Below, one piece after another: positions 52,685 to 59,076 of a stretch of 64,000 nt of DNA. Positions within the stretch are counted from its first letter, which is position 1. Each line of letters begins with the position of its first letter. Made by a program: the position numbers and the translations under genes. The notes below the pieces were generated by a model. The model saw only the letters and a program-made list of their open reading frames with translations, was not told the DNA's origin and made no database searches. The stretch is from a virus: positions 1 through 64,000 of IMG/VR virus record IMGVR_UViG_3300009182_000030. One strand, written 5' to 3'.

Positions 52685-52687
52685 ATT

Positions 52688-52763
52688 TGGCACCCCCTGA
52701 TGGACTCGAACCACCGCATGTCGGAATCAAAATCCGATGCCTTACCAACTTGGCGAAGAGGGT
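52688..52763 (-). tRNA. tRNA-Gln (UUG)
   Basis: Anticodon TTG in loop TTTTGAT, acceptor ACCCTCT/AGGGGGT, discriminator G, encoded CCA. Confidence 0.9.
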
Positions 52764-52792
52764 ATAATAAATTTGTGGCAGGTGAGGTATCT

Positions 52793-52814
52793 AGTCATTG
52801 TCTAGACAACGACT
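52793..52814 (-). repeat. Near-perfect 22-nt palindrome in a tRNA spacer
   Basis: Arms AGTC(G/A)TTGT and ACAA(C/T)GACT around a central CTAG. As minus-strand RNA it pairs fully with one G-U. It lies in the 86-nt spacer between tRNA-Gln and tRNA-Trp, which holds no recognisable gene. Possible processing site. Confidence 0.45.
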
Positions 52815-52849
52815 TGCCCATTCTCCTTTTACTTTCCTTACCACAAAAC

Positions 52850-52923
52850 TGGCATCCCGATAGGGACTCGAACCCCAACCAACAGTTTTGGAGACTGCTA
52901 TGCTGCCATTACACCATCGAGAT
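52850..52923 (-). tRNA. tRNA-Trp (CCA)
   Basis: Anticodon CCA in loop CTCCAAA, acceptor ATCTCGA/TCGGGAT, discriminator G, encoded 3' CCA. Confidence 0.9.
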
Positions 52924-52927
52924 ATTT

Positions 52928-53194
52928 TTACTTTTCTATAACAGCGACAACATGTTCTTCAGTAAGAATAACACGTTGAGCACCTTCAAGAACAACAATC
53001 TGTGACTTGCCCCAATCAATGAGAACAACATCACCAACATTAACAAGTGTTACTTCTGGACCAACAGCCAACACAGTCGCAGTTTTAGATTCGCGAGTTG
53101 AGTCAGCACCTTCAAGGATAATTCCTGATGCAGTTTTTGTTTCTGCTTTATTCTCTGCAACAAGAACACGTTTTCCTAATGGTTTTGCAATCAT
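52928..53194 (-). CDS. GroES-like co-chaperonin, copy 1 (88 aa)
   Basis: Cpn10 pattern: IAKPLGKRVLVAENKAETKT, ASGIILEGADSTRESKTATV, LAVGPEVTLVNVGDVVLIDW. It should form a heptameric lid on host GroEL, replacing GroES for folding large phage proteins, the role of T4 gp31. GAGG lies 9 nt before the ATG. A second, divergent copy lies at 53517-53792, separated by three tRNA genes. Length (88 aa) is shorter than T4 gp31 (111) and near bacterial GroES. Confidence 0.85.
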   Translation of the reverse strand: MIAKPLGKRVLVAENKAETKTASGIILEGADSTRESKTATVLAVGPEVTLVNVGDVVLIDWGKSQIVVLEGAQRVILTEEHVVAVIEK

Positions 53195-53220
53195 AATAAT
53201 CCTCTGTTATTTTAAATTAG

Positions 53221-53256
53221 TGACATACTACTTATCCTTTTATACTCCGTATGTCA
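53221..53256 (-). repeat. 8-bp inverted repeat between tRNA-Ser and the GroES-like gene
   Basis: TGACATAC (53221-53228) and GTATGTCA (53249-53256) flank 20 nt. The hairpin would lie between the 3' end of tRNA-Ser(UGA) and the mRNA of the co-chaperonin. Possible processing or stability element. Confidence 0.4.
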
Positions 53257-53266
53257 GGGAGAGGTT

Positions 53267-53355
53267 TGGCGGAAGAACTGAGATTCGAACTCAGGGACCT
53301 TGTTACAGTCGGCAGTTTTCAAGACTGCTGGTTTAAACCACTCACCCACTCTTCC
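53267..53355 (-). tRNA. tRNA-Ser (UGA)
   Basis: Anticodon TGA in loop CTTGAAA, long variable arm, acceptor GGAAGAG/TTCTTCC, discriminator G, encoded CCA. Confidence 0.9.
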
Positions 53356-53363
53356 TTAAACTT

Positions 53364-53438
53364 TGGCACCCAATGAGAGAATCAAACTCCCAACCCAGCG
53401 TTCGTAGCACTGTGTGATATTCATTTCACCAATCGGGT
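53364..53438 (-). tRNA. tRNA-Arg (ACG)
   Basis: Anticodon ACG in loop CTACGAA, acceptor ACCCGAT/ATTGGGT, discriminator G, encoded CCA. A34 needs host TadA to become inosine. Confidence 0.88.
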
Positions 53439-53440
53439 AT

Positions 53441-53515
53441 TGGTACCTCGTGACAGATTCGAACTGCCGACCTTCTCCGTGTAAAAGAGACACTCTACCA
53501 CTGAGTTAACGAGGC
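53441..53515 (-). tRNA. tRNA-Val (UAC)
   Basis: Anticodon TAC in loop TTTACAC, acceptor GCCTCGT/ACGAGGT, discriminator A, encoded CCA. Confidence 0.9.
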
Positions 53516-53516
53516 A

Positions 53517-53792
53517 TTATTCTTCAATGAGCATTAAGATTTCTTTCTCAGAAACCATAACTCTTTTCTTTCCTTCTACATCAATCTCGTGTGCTTTATG
53601 CCAATTCACAATACACACATCACCTATTTTTACAGTCTTAGTATCTGGACCAATGCCAAGTACAGTACAGTGCCAAGTGTTTCCACCAACACCATTTTCT
53701 TGACCAAGATCTAACTCAATACCACTTGCTGTTTTTGTATCTTTCTTGTTCTTAGCAAGATAGACCATATCTTTAATTGGTTTAATTTCCAT
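53517..53792 (-). CDS. GroES-like co-chaperonin, copy 2 (91 aa)
   Basis: Divergent Cpn10: MEIKPIKDMVYLAKNKKDTK, TASGIELDLGQENGVGGN (mobile-loop region), CTVLGIGPDTKTVKIGDVCI. It aligns end to end with copy 1 but has a different mobile-loop segment, which binds GroEL. AAGGAT lies 6-7 nt upstream of ATG. Two diverged copies may form a hetero-oligomeric lid or serve two GroEL paralogues (inference). It ends 1 nt from tRNA-Val. Confidence 0.82.
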   Translation of the reverse strand: MEIKPIKDMVYLAKNKKDTKTASGIELDLGQENGVGGNTWHCTVLGIGPDTKTVKIGDVCIVNWHKAHEIDVEGKKRVMVSEKEILMLIEE

Positions 53793-53794
53793 AA

Positions 53795-54496
53795 TTATCC
53801 TTTAATATAACCTGCTTTAATGTGTTCTTCAAGTGTAAGATATCCGTATTCTTCTGGCTTTGGATAAACATACTGATCATAATGGTCAGAGTTTGTTCTT
53901 CCAACTGGCATACAGTTTGCTCCAATAATCATTCTATATGTGCTTGGCGATGGTAGAGCTACATGATTTGCCCAAGACGGAAATATAATTGCCGTTCCTG
54001 GAACAAATGGAATCTGTTCTTGAATCGAGAAAAACTTTCTCGCACCTTTTTTAATTCTAGGCACAATCTGAAACAGATTAGCATTATGATTCTTAAAAGC
54101 AGTACCATTCGCATTACCATCTATATCAAACAAATACAAAACACCTGCTAGAAAGGTATTGGCATGAACATGTTCATGGTGATTGCCACCTTGCTTATGT
54201 CTGGTTGCCCACATTGATGTAATACCAATATCTTTTTCATAACCACATTTATCCATCACATCCTCAAAACATGATGTAAAAAATTCTGTAACTTCAGACA
54301 GTTGAGGATGTAATGTTTTATCATTTAAATTACCATCAGTAATTTGTAAACCATTACGTTCTCTTTCAACAAAAAAGTTTTTGTCTTGAGCCAAGTACGT
54401 TGTCAATTCCTTTTGTTTCTTCTGAAAATCAGGAAACTGATAACGCCAAACTGGTGTCGGAAAGAAATCGTGACGATCTAAAAAATTATTGTTCAT
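53795..54496 (-). CDS. 2OG-Fe(II) oxygenase, TIGR02466-like (233 aa)
   Basis: Pattern of the '2OG-FeII_Oxy_5' group: DFFPTPVWRYQFPDF at the start, NGLQITDGNLND, W-ATRHKQGGNHHEHVHANTF followed by LAGVLYLFDID, then 'PGTAIIFPSWANHVALPS' with the distal His and 'YRMIIGANCMPVG' with the Arg. Substrate unknown; common in marine phages. Start ATG 54496 overlaps the end of the DUF2061 gene by 11 nt, so coupled. Ends 2 nt before the GroES-like gene's start. Confidence 0.82.
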   Translation of the reverse strand: MNNNFLDRHDFFPTPVWRYQFPDFQKKQKELTTYLAQDKNFFVERERNGLQITDGNLNDKTLHPQLSEVTEFFTSCFEDVMDKCGYEKDIGITSMWATRHKQGGNHHEHVHANTFLAGVLYLFDIDGNANGTAFKNHNANLFQIVPRIKKGARKFFSIQEQIPFVPGTAIIFPSWANHVALPSPSTYRMIIGANCMPVGRTNSDHYDQYVYPKPEEYGYLTLEEHIKAGYIKG

Positions 54497-54722
54497 CTAC
54501 TTTCTTACCCCAATCAGACACATTCCAAGCACGTTCATGGAAGAAGTACATAATGCTATTTACGACAAGCGCAAAACTAACAACACCAAGTCCTACCATC
54601 CAGCTACCACTTGCTAACCAACCACCAATAAAATTGGTAATCGTCACAAGGATACGCCATGTAATAACTTTAGCAAGAGATCGTGGAATACGTTCTTGAA
54701 ATTTCGTTTTAAAATTAAACAT
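54486..54722 (-). CDS. DUF2061 membrane protein (78 aa)
   Basis: Matches the DUF2061 pattern: 'RIPRSLAKVITWRILVTITN', hydrophobic helices FIGGWLASGS and VGLGVVSFALVVNSIMYF, then HERAWNV. Two membrane segments are expected in the inner membrane. Function unknown. GGAG lies 7-8 nt before ATG. Its promoter (54772-54800) starts transcription just inside a hairpin that also looks like the terminator of the upstream gene. Confidence 0.8.
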   Translation of the reverse strand: MFNFKTKFQERIPRSLAKVITWRILVTITNFIGGWLASGSWMVGLGVVSFALVVNSIMYFFHERAWNVSDWGKKVDEQ

Positions 54723-54737
54723 AATAATTCTCCAAAA

Positions 54738-54772
54738 TGAAAAAAGAGCTGGGGTTTATTCCAACTCTTTTA
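54738..54772 (-). terminator. Terminator of the TRAP-like gene, also a 5' hairpin
   Basis: On the minus strand AAAGAGTTGG and CCAGCTCTTT pair (one G-U) around AATAAACC, followed by a T run. It terminates transcripts from 55751 and overlaps the start of the next promoter's RNA. Confidence 0.7.
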
Positions 54773-54800
54773 TTATACTTTACTTTTGATTATTTGTAAA
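54772..54800 (-). promoter_or_regulatory. Sigma70 promoter for DUF2061 and downstream genes
   Basis: Minus-strand TTTACA (54795-54800), 17-bp spacer, TATAAT (54772-54777). Confidence 0.75.
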
Positions 54801-54806
54801 GTTTTT

Positions 54807-55751
54807 TTATGCTTCCTGTATTCGTTGGACTAATCCAGGACTAAAGTATGTAGAGAATCGAGTATATACTTTGGATGTTAATTCTTTAAATTTCGATTTC
54901 TCTGTTTCATTCATTCTTACTACTTCAACATTATTATCTGCGCATTGTTGTAAGATGTTTGGTATATCTGCTACCGAAGTTTGTCTTTCTTGTCTAGCAG
55001 CATTAAATGCAGCTGTTGACATAATTTCTTGAGTAGCTTCATCAAACTGACTGAAGAATTGTTTATTGACAATAATTGATGTCAAAAACAAACTATGTTC
55101 AGTGTCATTAACAACTTCGAATGTTTTATGCTGCTCTAGTGGGAACACACGAACGTATGTTGATTCACCAGCTTCAATAAGACCTTGCTCAACAGCAGAA
55201 TGCATTTCTTCTAAAGAGATACGATCTTTTGGCACAGCACCAAGCATTTTAAATGTCTCAACAGCAACTGGGCTGCGAGCCACACGAACTTTTTTACCAC
55301 GCCAAGAATCAACTGTATCAGCACGGAAATTAGCAGGAACAATTCTGAACCCACCTGAATATGTAAAACTCATTGCCTTCGTGTTGGAATTTTTCTCCAC
55401 ACTTGAAAGCAACTCTGCACCGATTTCGCCTTCTAATACACGATCAGCATGATCATGATCTTTGAATAAGAAAGGTAAATCTAATGCATGTAAATCTTTG
55501 TTGTAGTCAGCCAACCATGTTGTGTAGATATGGCTCATTTCAATTTCGCCAGAATCAATCAACCCCATTAAGTCGTCTTTCATAATGTGTTTGCCATCAT
55601 TGTATTTTTCTGAATAATCAGACAATGATAGAACTTCGCACTGGAAATTACCACCAGTCTTTTCATTTACTTCGGCTACAAATGCCTCAGCTACTTTTAC
55701 AAAGTAGTCAATTGGTTCATGGGCAATCACCCAACGAATTGGTTTTGTCAT
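54807..55751 (-). CDS. TRAP-type solute-binding protein without signal peptide (314 aa)
   Basis: Resembles DctP-family TRAP receptors: 'IDYFVKVAEAFVAEVNEKTGGNFQCEV' (N-terminal lobe), 'LDLPFLFKDHDHADRVL', 'WRGKKVRVARSPVAVETFKMLGAVP' with the substrate-pairing Arg region, EEMHSAVEQGLIEAGE and 'LTSIIVNKQFF'. Length is that of a mature receptor. It starts MTKPIRWVIAHEP with no signal peptide, so it should stay in the cytoplasm or in virions. No TRAP permease is nearby. AGGAG lies 6 nt before ATG, and a perfect TATAAATA late box lies 34 nt upstream. Ligand unknown. Confidence 0.8.
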   Translation of the reverse strand: MTKPIRWVIAHEPIDYFVKVAEAFVAEVNEKTGGNFQCEVLSLSDYSEKYNDGKHIMKDDLMGLIDSGEIEMSHIYTTWLADYNKDLHALDLPFLFKDHDHADRVLEGEIGAELLSSVEKNSNTKAMSFTYSGGFRIVPANFRADTVDSWRGKKVRVARSPVAVETFKMLGAVPKDRISLEEMHSAVEQGLIEAGESTYVRVFPLEQHKTFEVVNDTEHSLFLTSIIVNKQFFSQFDEATQEIMSTAAFNAARQERQTSVADIPNILQQCADNNVEVVRMNETEKSKFKELTSKVYTRFSTYFSPGLVQRIQEA

Positions 55752-55784
55752 TTTATCTCCTGATATAAGGTACTATTACAACCT

Positions 55785-55792
55785 TATTTATA
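55785..55792 (-). promoter_or_regulatory. T4-type late promoter before the TRAP-like gene
   Basis: TATAAATA on the minus strand, 34 nt upstream of ATG 55751, in a 44-nt intergenic gap. Confidence 0.65.
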
Positions 55793-55795
55793 TGA

Positions 55796-57058
55796 CTAAT
55801 TTGGCCAATCTATATCATAACGCTGTAAATGGTATTTAAAATATCGTCTTACAGATAGGTTTTTTCTGTTCAAGATTTGGTAGTTGGAATCAAGTCCAAG
55901 TAAATGACGTCCTCTAACATCTTTTCGAACTTCCCTTGGTTTGCGTTTTGAGTTCAAATTTCCCAAAGATTCCAGCTTGGTTTTGAAATGGAAGTACCAG
56001 TCGTTCTTGTCTAGATCGTAGATATATTGTCGCTGAGCATATTTGTATGTTGCAAGAGTACTACCAATTTTCTGACCATTGTTATTGTTAGCCATACTCC
56101 ATTGTTGATATTCGCCACCATTATACCAGTTTTCCATTGAGTCAATACATTCGCGAATCGGTATGGTATAATTAAAGTAGATCGCACCACGAACTGAACA
56201 ATTTAAATACTTGACATTAAAAATTAACCACCAAAAGAAATCGTGTAAACTATGAATAGGAACAGATCCAGTATTGGCATTATGAACATACTTATGGTAC
56301 AACAGCCTACCAAACTCACGACCCTCTGGTGTATTGTTATATGATAGATGTTTGATAATTAAATCTTTATACAAACTATAATGAGCATCAGCAGAAGATA
56401 TCTTATTTTTGATTGACAATAAGTTTTGTCTTACCTCAGGACTTAAATCCTGAATGTAGTAATCGTAGTTGTGGTATAATTGTAAACCAATTGATGTACC
56501 AAAAATACAATCACCTTCGTCTGCAGTAATTGGTCTATAACCATCACGAATTAAATCATCATAGAAACATGTATATGAATCAATTACTTTTAATTTATTG
56601 TGTATAAATTTTTCCCAGAATACTGGATTTTCAGCAATACTATGTATGCTGGCGCAGACAACAACTGATTTTAATTCTTCTTCATTTAAGTTTTTAATCA
56701 ACGAAGCAAGAACCAGTGTACTATCCATACCACCAGAATACATCACAACAAGTTTCTCACCATTATGAATTCTTTGACGCATTTGAAGCGCACGTTCATC
56801 AGTAACTTGTTCATACGATTTTGAGAAGTTTGGATCATATGGTGGCATTTCAAATCCAGGAATCAAAGGTTGTTTCCATGGCAACGACCACTCGCCATTG
56901 CGTGTGACAAATCTATTTTGCGTTAGACGTTTTGCAATATCAATGTAGAACTTTCCACCTGCGCCACATTCTTCTCTGGTCTCTGCCCAGAAACCTTGTT
57001 GTGGGGTTTGGTCTAGTCGAATGTTATAAAAATAAATTGGGTCGTCTAATGCTATCAT
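55796..57058 (-). CDS. PP-loop ATP pyrophosphatase, asparagine synthetase-like (420 aa)
   Basis: Residues 95-125 (LVVMYSGGMDSTLVLASL) contain the SGGxDS PP-loop of N-type ATP pyrophosphatases such as asparagine synthetase and related enzymes, which adenylate a carboxylate or carbonyl before amide or thiol transfer. No glutaminase domain is visible at the N-terminus (which begins MIALDDPIYFYNIRLD), so ammonia or another donor would be needed. The C-terminus is basic and Tyr/Arg-rich. Substrate unknown. The start overlaps the end of the 238-aa gene (ATGA), so the two are coupled. Confidence 0.75.
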   Translation of the reverse strand: MIALDDPIYFYNIRLDQTPQQGFWAETREECGAGGKFYIDIAKRLTQNRFVTRNGEWSLPWKQPLIPGFEMPPYDPNFSKSYEQVTDERALQMRQRIHNGEKLVVMYSGGMDSTLVLASLIKNLNEEELKSVVVCASIHSIAENPVFWEKFIHNKLKVIDSYTCFYDDLIRDGYRPITADEGDCIFGTSIGLQLYHNYDYYIQDLSPEVRQNLLSIKNKISSADAHYSLYKDLIIKHLSYNNTPEGREFGRLLYHKYVHNANTGSVPIHSLHDFFWWLIFNVKYLNCSVRGAIYFNYTIPIRECIDSMENWYNGGEYQQWSMANNNNGQKIGSTLATYKYAQRQYIYDLDKNDWYFHFKTKLESLGNLNSKRKPREVRKDVRGRHLLGLDSNYQILNRKNLSVRRYFKYHLQRYDIDWPN

Positions 57059-57771
57059 AAAATTTTCAGATTTGGAACTTCATCAAGGAATTTATAATAC
57101 TCATTGGCAAGAGTAACAACTTTGTTGTAGTCTTTCTCCCAAACACCTTTGATATTATCACGTGCTTCTTCAACACTGTTTGACATATAAAGTTGTTTCT
57201 TTACTTCTTTAATTACACCATCTTCAAATTTGGTTGCGTCTCTATATAATGTTACACCATTCAACCAGTCATTTGGTAAATATTGTTCAGCAAAAGTTTT
57301 GTTATCAACATAATTGACAATCGTATTAGATAAACTCAAAGCATATACACATCTATTAACATACTCAGCGTATTCTTTCAGCTGAATTAACTTATCGTAT
57401 CTACTACCTGTGTCAAATTCTTTTGGTAATCCAACTTCAACAAGTTGTGTTGCGTCGTTTAACACTTTTACTGTAGGAATTTGACTGGTAATTAAATCAG
57501 CAGCAGCACCACGTTTCTCTGCTGTCTTATTGAACACCATGTAATTTAAACAGTTATCATTGGTCATACCACTAGTAATTTTGGGCAGAACATAAACTGT
57601 GGTCGCGATCTTTGAAGACAAAAGTTGAGCGGTCTGCAGTGTAATCCAGTAATCATAATCATCAAGCATAAGCCAACGATCAAAAATCTGACAGTAGATA
57701 CCATTCGTTCTTCTATTTCCTTCCTCGTCGTAGTACATGTTATCTACGATTTTAATAGTGTTACGTTGCAT
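57055..57771 (-). CDS. Unrecognised protein coupled to the PP-loop gene (238 aa)
   Basis: No motif recognised. It begins MQRNTIKIVDNMYYDEEGNR, has a region 'WLMLDDYDYWITLQTAQLLSSKIATTVYVLPK' that could be an alpha/beta core, and ends helical. AAGGAT lies 7 nt upstream of ATG, immediately after the CCA of tRNA-Ala. It overlaps the PP-loop gene by ATGA and could be its partner or substrate-supplying protein (inference). Confidence 0.65.
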   Translation of the reverse strand: MQRNTIKIVDNMYYDEEGNRRTNGIYCQIFDRWLMLDDYDYWITLQTAQLLSSKIATTVYVLPKITSGMTNDNCLNYMVFNKTAEKRGAAADLITSQIPTVKVLNDATQLVEVGLPKEFDTGSRYDKLIQLKEYAEYVNRCVYALSLSNTIVNYVDNKTFAEQYLPNDWLNGVTLYRDATKFEDGVIKEVKKQLYMSNSVEEARDNIKGVWEKDYNKVVTLANEYYKFLDEVPNLKIL

Positions 57772-57784
57772 AATTTATCCTTAA

Positions 57785-57858
57785 TGGTGGAGGATGAGAG
57801 AATCGAACTCTCAATAATGACTTGCAAAGCCATGGTTATCCCATTTAACTAATCCCCC
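57785..57858 (-). tRNA. tRNA-Ala (UGC)
   Basis: Anticodon TGC in loop TTTGCAA, acceptor GGGGGAT/ATCCTCC, discriminator A, encoded CCA. Confidence 0.9.
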
Positions 57859-57861
57859 AAT

Positions 57862-57939
57862 TGGTCTCAGTAGAAGGATTCGAACCTTCGACCCCCTGCT
57901 CCCAAAGCAGGTGCGCTAACCAGACTGCGCTACACTGAG
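57862..57939 (-). tRNA. tRNA-Pro (UGG)
   Basis: Anticodon TGG in loop TTTGGGA, acceptor CTCAGTG with 3' ACTGAG, encoded CCA. Confidence 0.9.
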
Positions 57940-57946
57940 TTAATTT

Positions 57947-58021
57947 TGGTGGTGATGGTTGGATTCGAGCCAACGACCCCCTGCGTATGAAGCAGATGCA
58001 CTACCACTGTGCTACATCACC
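57947..58021 (-). tRNA. tRNA-Met/Ile2 (CAU), copy 2
   Basis: Anticodon CAT in loop TTCATAC, perfect acceptor GGTGATG/CATCACC, T-loop CTCGAAT, encoded CCA. Could be elongator Met or lysidine-modified Ile; not resolvable by eye. Confidence 0.88.
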
Positions 58022-58028
58022 GAAATTC

Positions 58029-58111
58029 TGGTGCCCCAAGAGAGACTCGAACTCTCACGCTTGCGCACTGGCTTCTAAGACCAGCGTGTCTACCAATTCC
58101 ACCATCGGGGC
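58029..58111 (-). tRNA. tRNA-Leu (UAG)
   Basis: Anticodon TAG in loop CTTAGAA, long variable arm, acceptor GCCCCGA/TTGGGGC, encoded CCA. Confidence 0.9.
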
Positions 58112-58130
58112 ATACTTCTACTTCAATAAA

Positions 58131-58204
58131 TGGTGCCCCCACACAGAATCGAACTGCGGATTGATGCTTACAAGGCAACTGTTATACCATTTAACTATGA
58201 GGGC
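58131..58204 (-). tRNA. tRNA-Thr (UGU)
   Basis: Anticodon TGT in loop CTTGTAA, acceptor GCCCTCA with 3' TGGGGGC, encoded CCA. Confidence 0.9.
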
Positions 58205-58210
58205 AATAAC

Positions 58211-58285
58211 TGGCTCCAGTGGCTGGGATCGAACCAACGACCAATTGATTAACAGTCAACTGCACTACCGCTGTGCTACACTGGA
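58211..58285 (-). tRNA. tRNA-Asn (GUU)
   Basis: Anticodon GTT in loop CTGTTAA, acceptor TCCAGTG/CACTGGA, discriminator G, encoded CCA. Confidence 0.9.
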
Positions 58286-58512
58286 ATAATGAATTTGTAA
58301 GTTGTGCCACCATCGTTATTGGCACCATTCACCTGTTTATACAAGGGCGACCAGGACTCGGTACGTCACTTGGGATTCATCCAGTTGATACGCCACCTGT
58401 ATACCTCCACCGTAAACGGCGATAAGTCGGAATCGAACCGCAACCTTTTACTAACTTGGTCCTTCGAAGAAACTTCATTAGCATGACTTCACTTGCTGAC
58501 ACTTACAAAACT
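58286..58512 (-). other. 227-nt structured spacer in the tRNA array
   Basis: No complete tRNA or convincing gene. On the minus strand it contains a nested pairing (TATACA and GGCG with CGCC and TGTATA, about 58330-58402) and a T-arm-like GCGGTTCGATTCCG near 58428-58441 lacking a proper stem. Terminal 9-nt complementarity (TTTGTAAGT near 58294 with ACTTACAAA near 58500) could bring the ends together. One frame is open except for a single TGA. Possible stable RNA, remnant gene or decayed tRNA. Confidence 0.35.
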
Positions 58513-58589
58513 TGGTAGCGGAGGTTGGATTCGAACCAACGATTCTTGGCTTATGAGACCAAGCGGATAGACCACTTCCATACACCGCA
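58513..58589 (-). tRNA. tRNA-Met (CAU), copy 3, with unpaired acceptor end
   Basis: Anticodon CAT in loop CTCATAA, standard T-loop TTCGAAT, encoded CCA. Acceptor TGCGGTG/CTCCGCT has mismatches at 1:72 and 6:67. A 1:72 mismatch is a trait of initiator tRNA, but the anticodon stem lacks the GGG/CCC pairs. Confidence 0.85.
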
Positions 58590-58631
58590 ACAATTATATT
58601 ATGTATATATCTGTTACATACATAAAACAAC

Positions 58632-58707
58632 TGGTGGGACTGCTGGGACTCGAACCCAGAATTGGCAGATTAAAAGTCTGCTGTGATAACCATTTCACTA
58701 CAATCCC
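58632..58707 (-). tRNA. tRNA-Lys (UUU)
   Basis: Anticodon TTT in loop CTTTTAA, acceptor GGGATTG/CAGTCCC, discriminator A, encoded CCA. Confidence 0.92.
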
Positions 58708-58739
58708 ATTCGCTTTCGAACTTTCGTCTTTCGTTTCAT
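58698..58739 (-). CDS. 13-aa basic micro-ORF ending in tRNA-Lys
   Basis: AAGGAG lies 6 nt before ATG 58739. It reads MKRKTKVRKRMGL and stops at the TAG formed by positions 8-10 of tRNA-Lys. Seven of 13 residues are basic. The upstream bases (AAGGAGAAAGTAATG) resemble the start region of the RNase H-like gene at 50180, so it could be a truncated gene start left by tRNA insertion rather than a functional peptide. Confidence 0.35.
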   Translation of the reverse strand: MKRKTKVRKRMGL

Positions 58740-58759
58740 TACTTTCTCCTTAAAAAAAT

Positions 58760-58834
58760 TGGTACCCAAGGGTGGGAACGATCCACCGACCCTCGCCTTA
58801 TCAAGACGATGCTCTACCACTGAGCTACTTGGGC
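58760..58834 (-). tRNA. tRNA-Ile (GAU), unusual T-loop
   Basis: Anticodon GAT in loop TTGATAA, acceptor GCCCAAG/CTTGGGT, encoded CCA. The T-loop is ATCGTTC: A at 54 and T at 58 instead of T54 and A58. Confidence 0.88.
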
Positions 58835-58842
58835 ATTATTAT

Positions 58843-58918
58843 TGGTGCTGCCTAGTAGAATCGAACTACTTTCAATGGTTCTTCAAACCACCGCTATGAC
58901 CACATCAGCTAAAGCAGC
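58843..58918 (-). tRNA. tRNA-Phe (GAA)
   Basis: Anticodon GAA in loop TTGAAGA, acceptor GCTGCTT/AGGCAGC, discriminator A, encoded CCA. Confidence 0.88.
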
Positions 58919-58920
58919 AT

Positions 58921-58995
58921 TGGGGTGTCGTATGAGAATTGAACTCATGATGACGGAATCACAATCCGTAGTTTTACCACTAAACTAACAACACC
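58921..58995 (-). tRNA. tRNA-His (GUG)
   Basis: Anticodon GTG in loop TTGTGAT, discriminator C as expected for His, encoded CCA. The genomic base at -1 is T, not G. Confidence 0.9.
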
Positions 58996-59001
58996 ATAAG
59001 A

Positions 59002-59076
59002 TGGCGGTCTCAAGGGGTAACGATCCCCTTCTTCGACAGTGACAGTGTCGTGTGCGTCCATGAACACTTTGAGACC
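59002..59076 (-). tRNA. tRNA-Asp (GUC), unusual T-loop
   Basis: Anticodon GTC in loop CTGTCAC, perfect acceptor GGTCTCA/TGAGACC, discriminator G, encoded CCA. T-loop ATCGTTA shows the same A54/T58 swap as tRNA-Ile, and positions 8-9 are AA. Confidence 0.88.
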
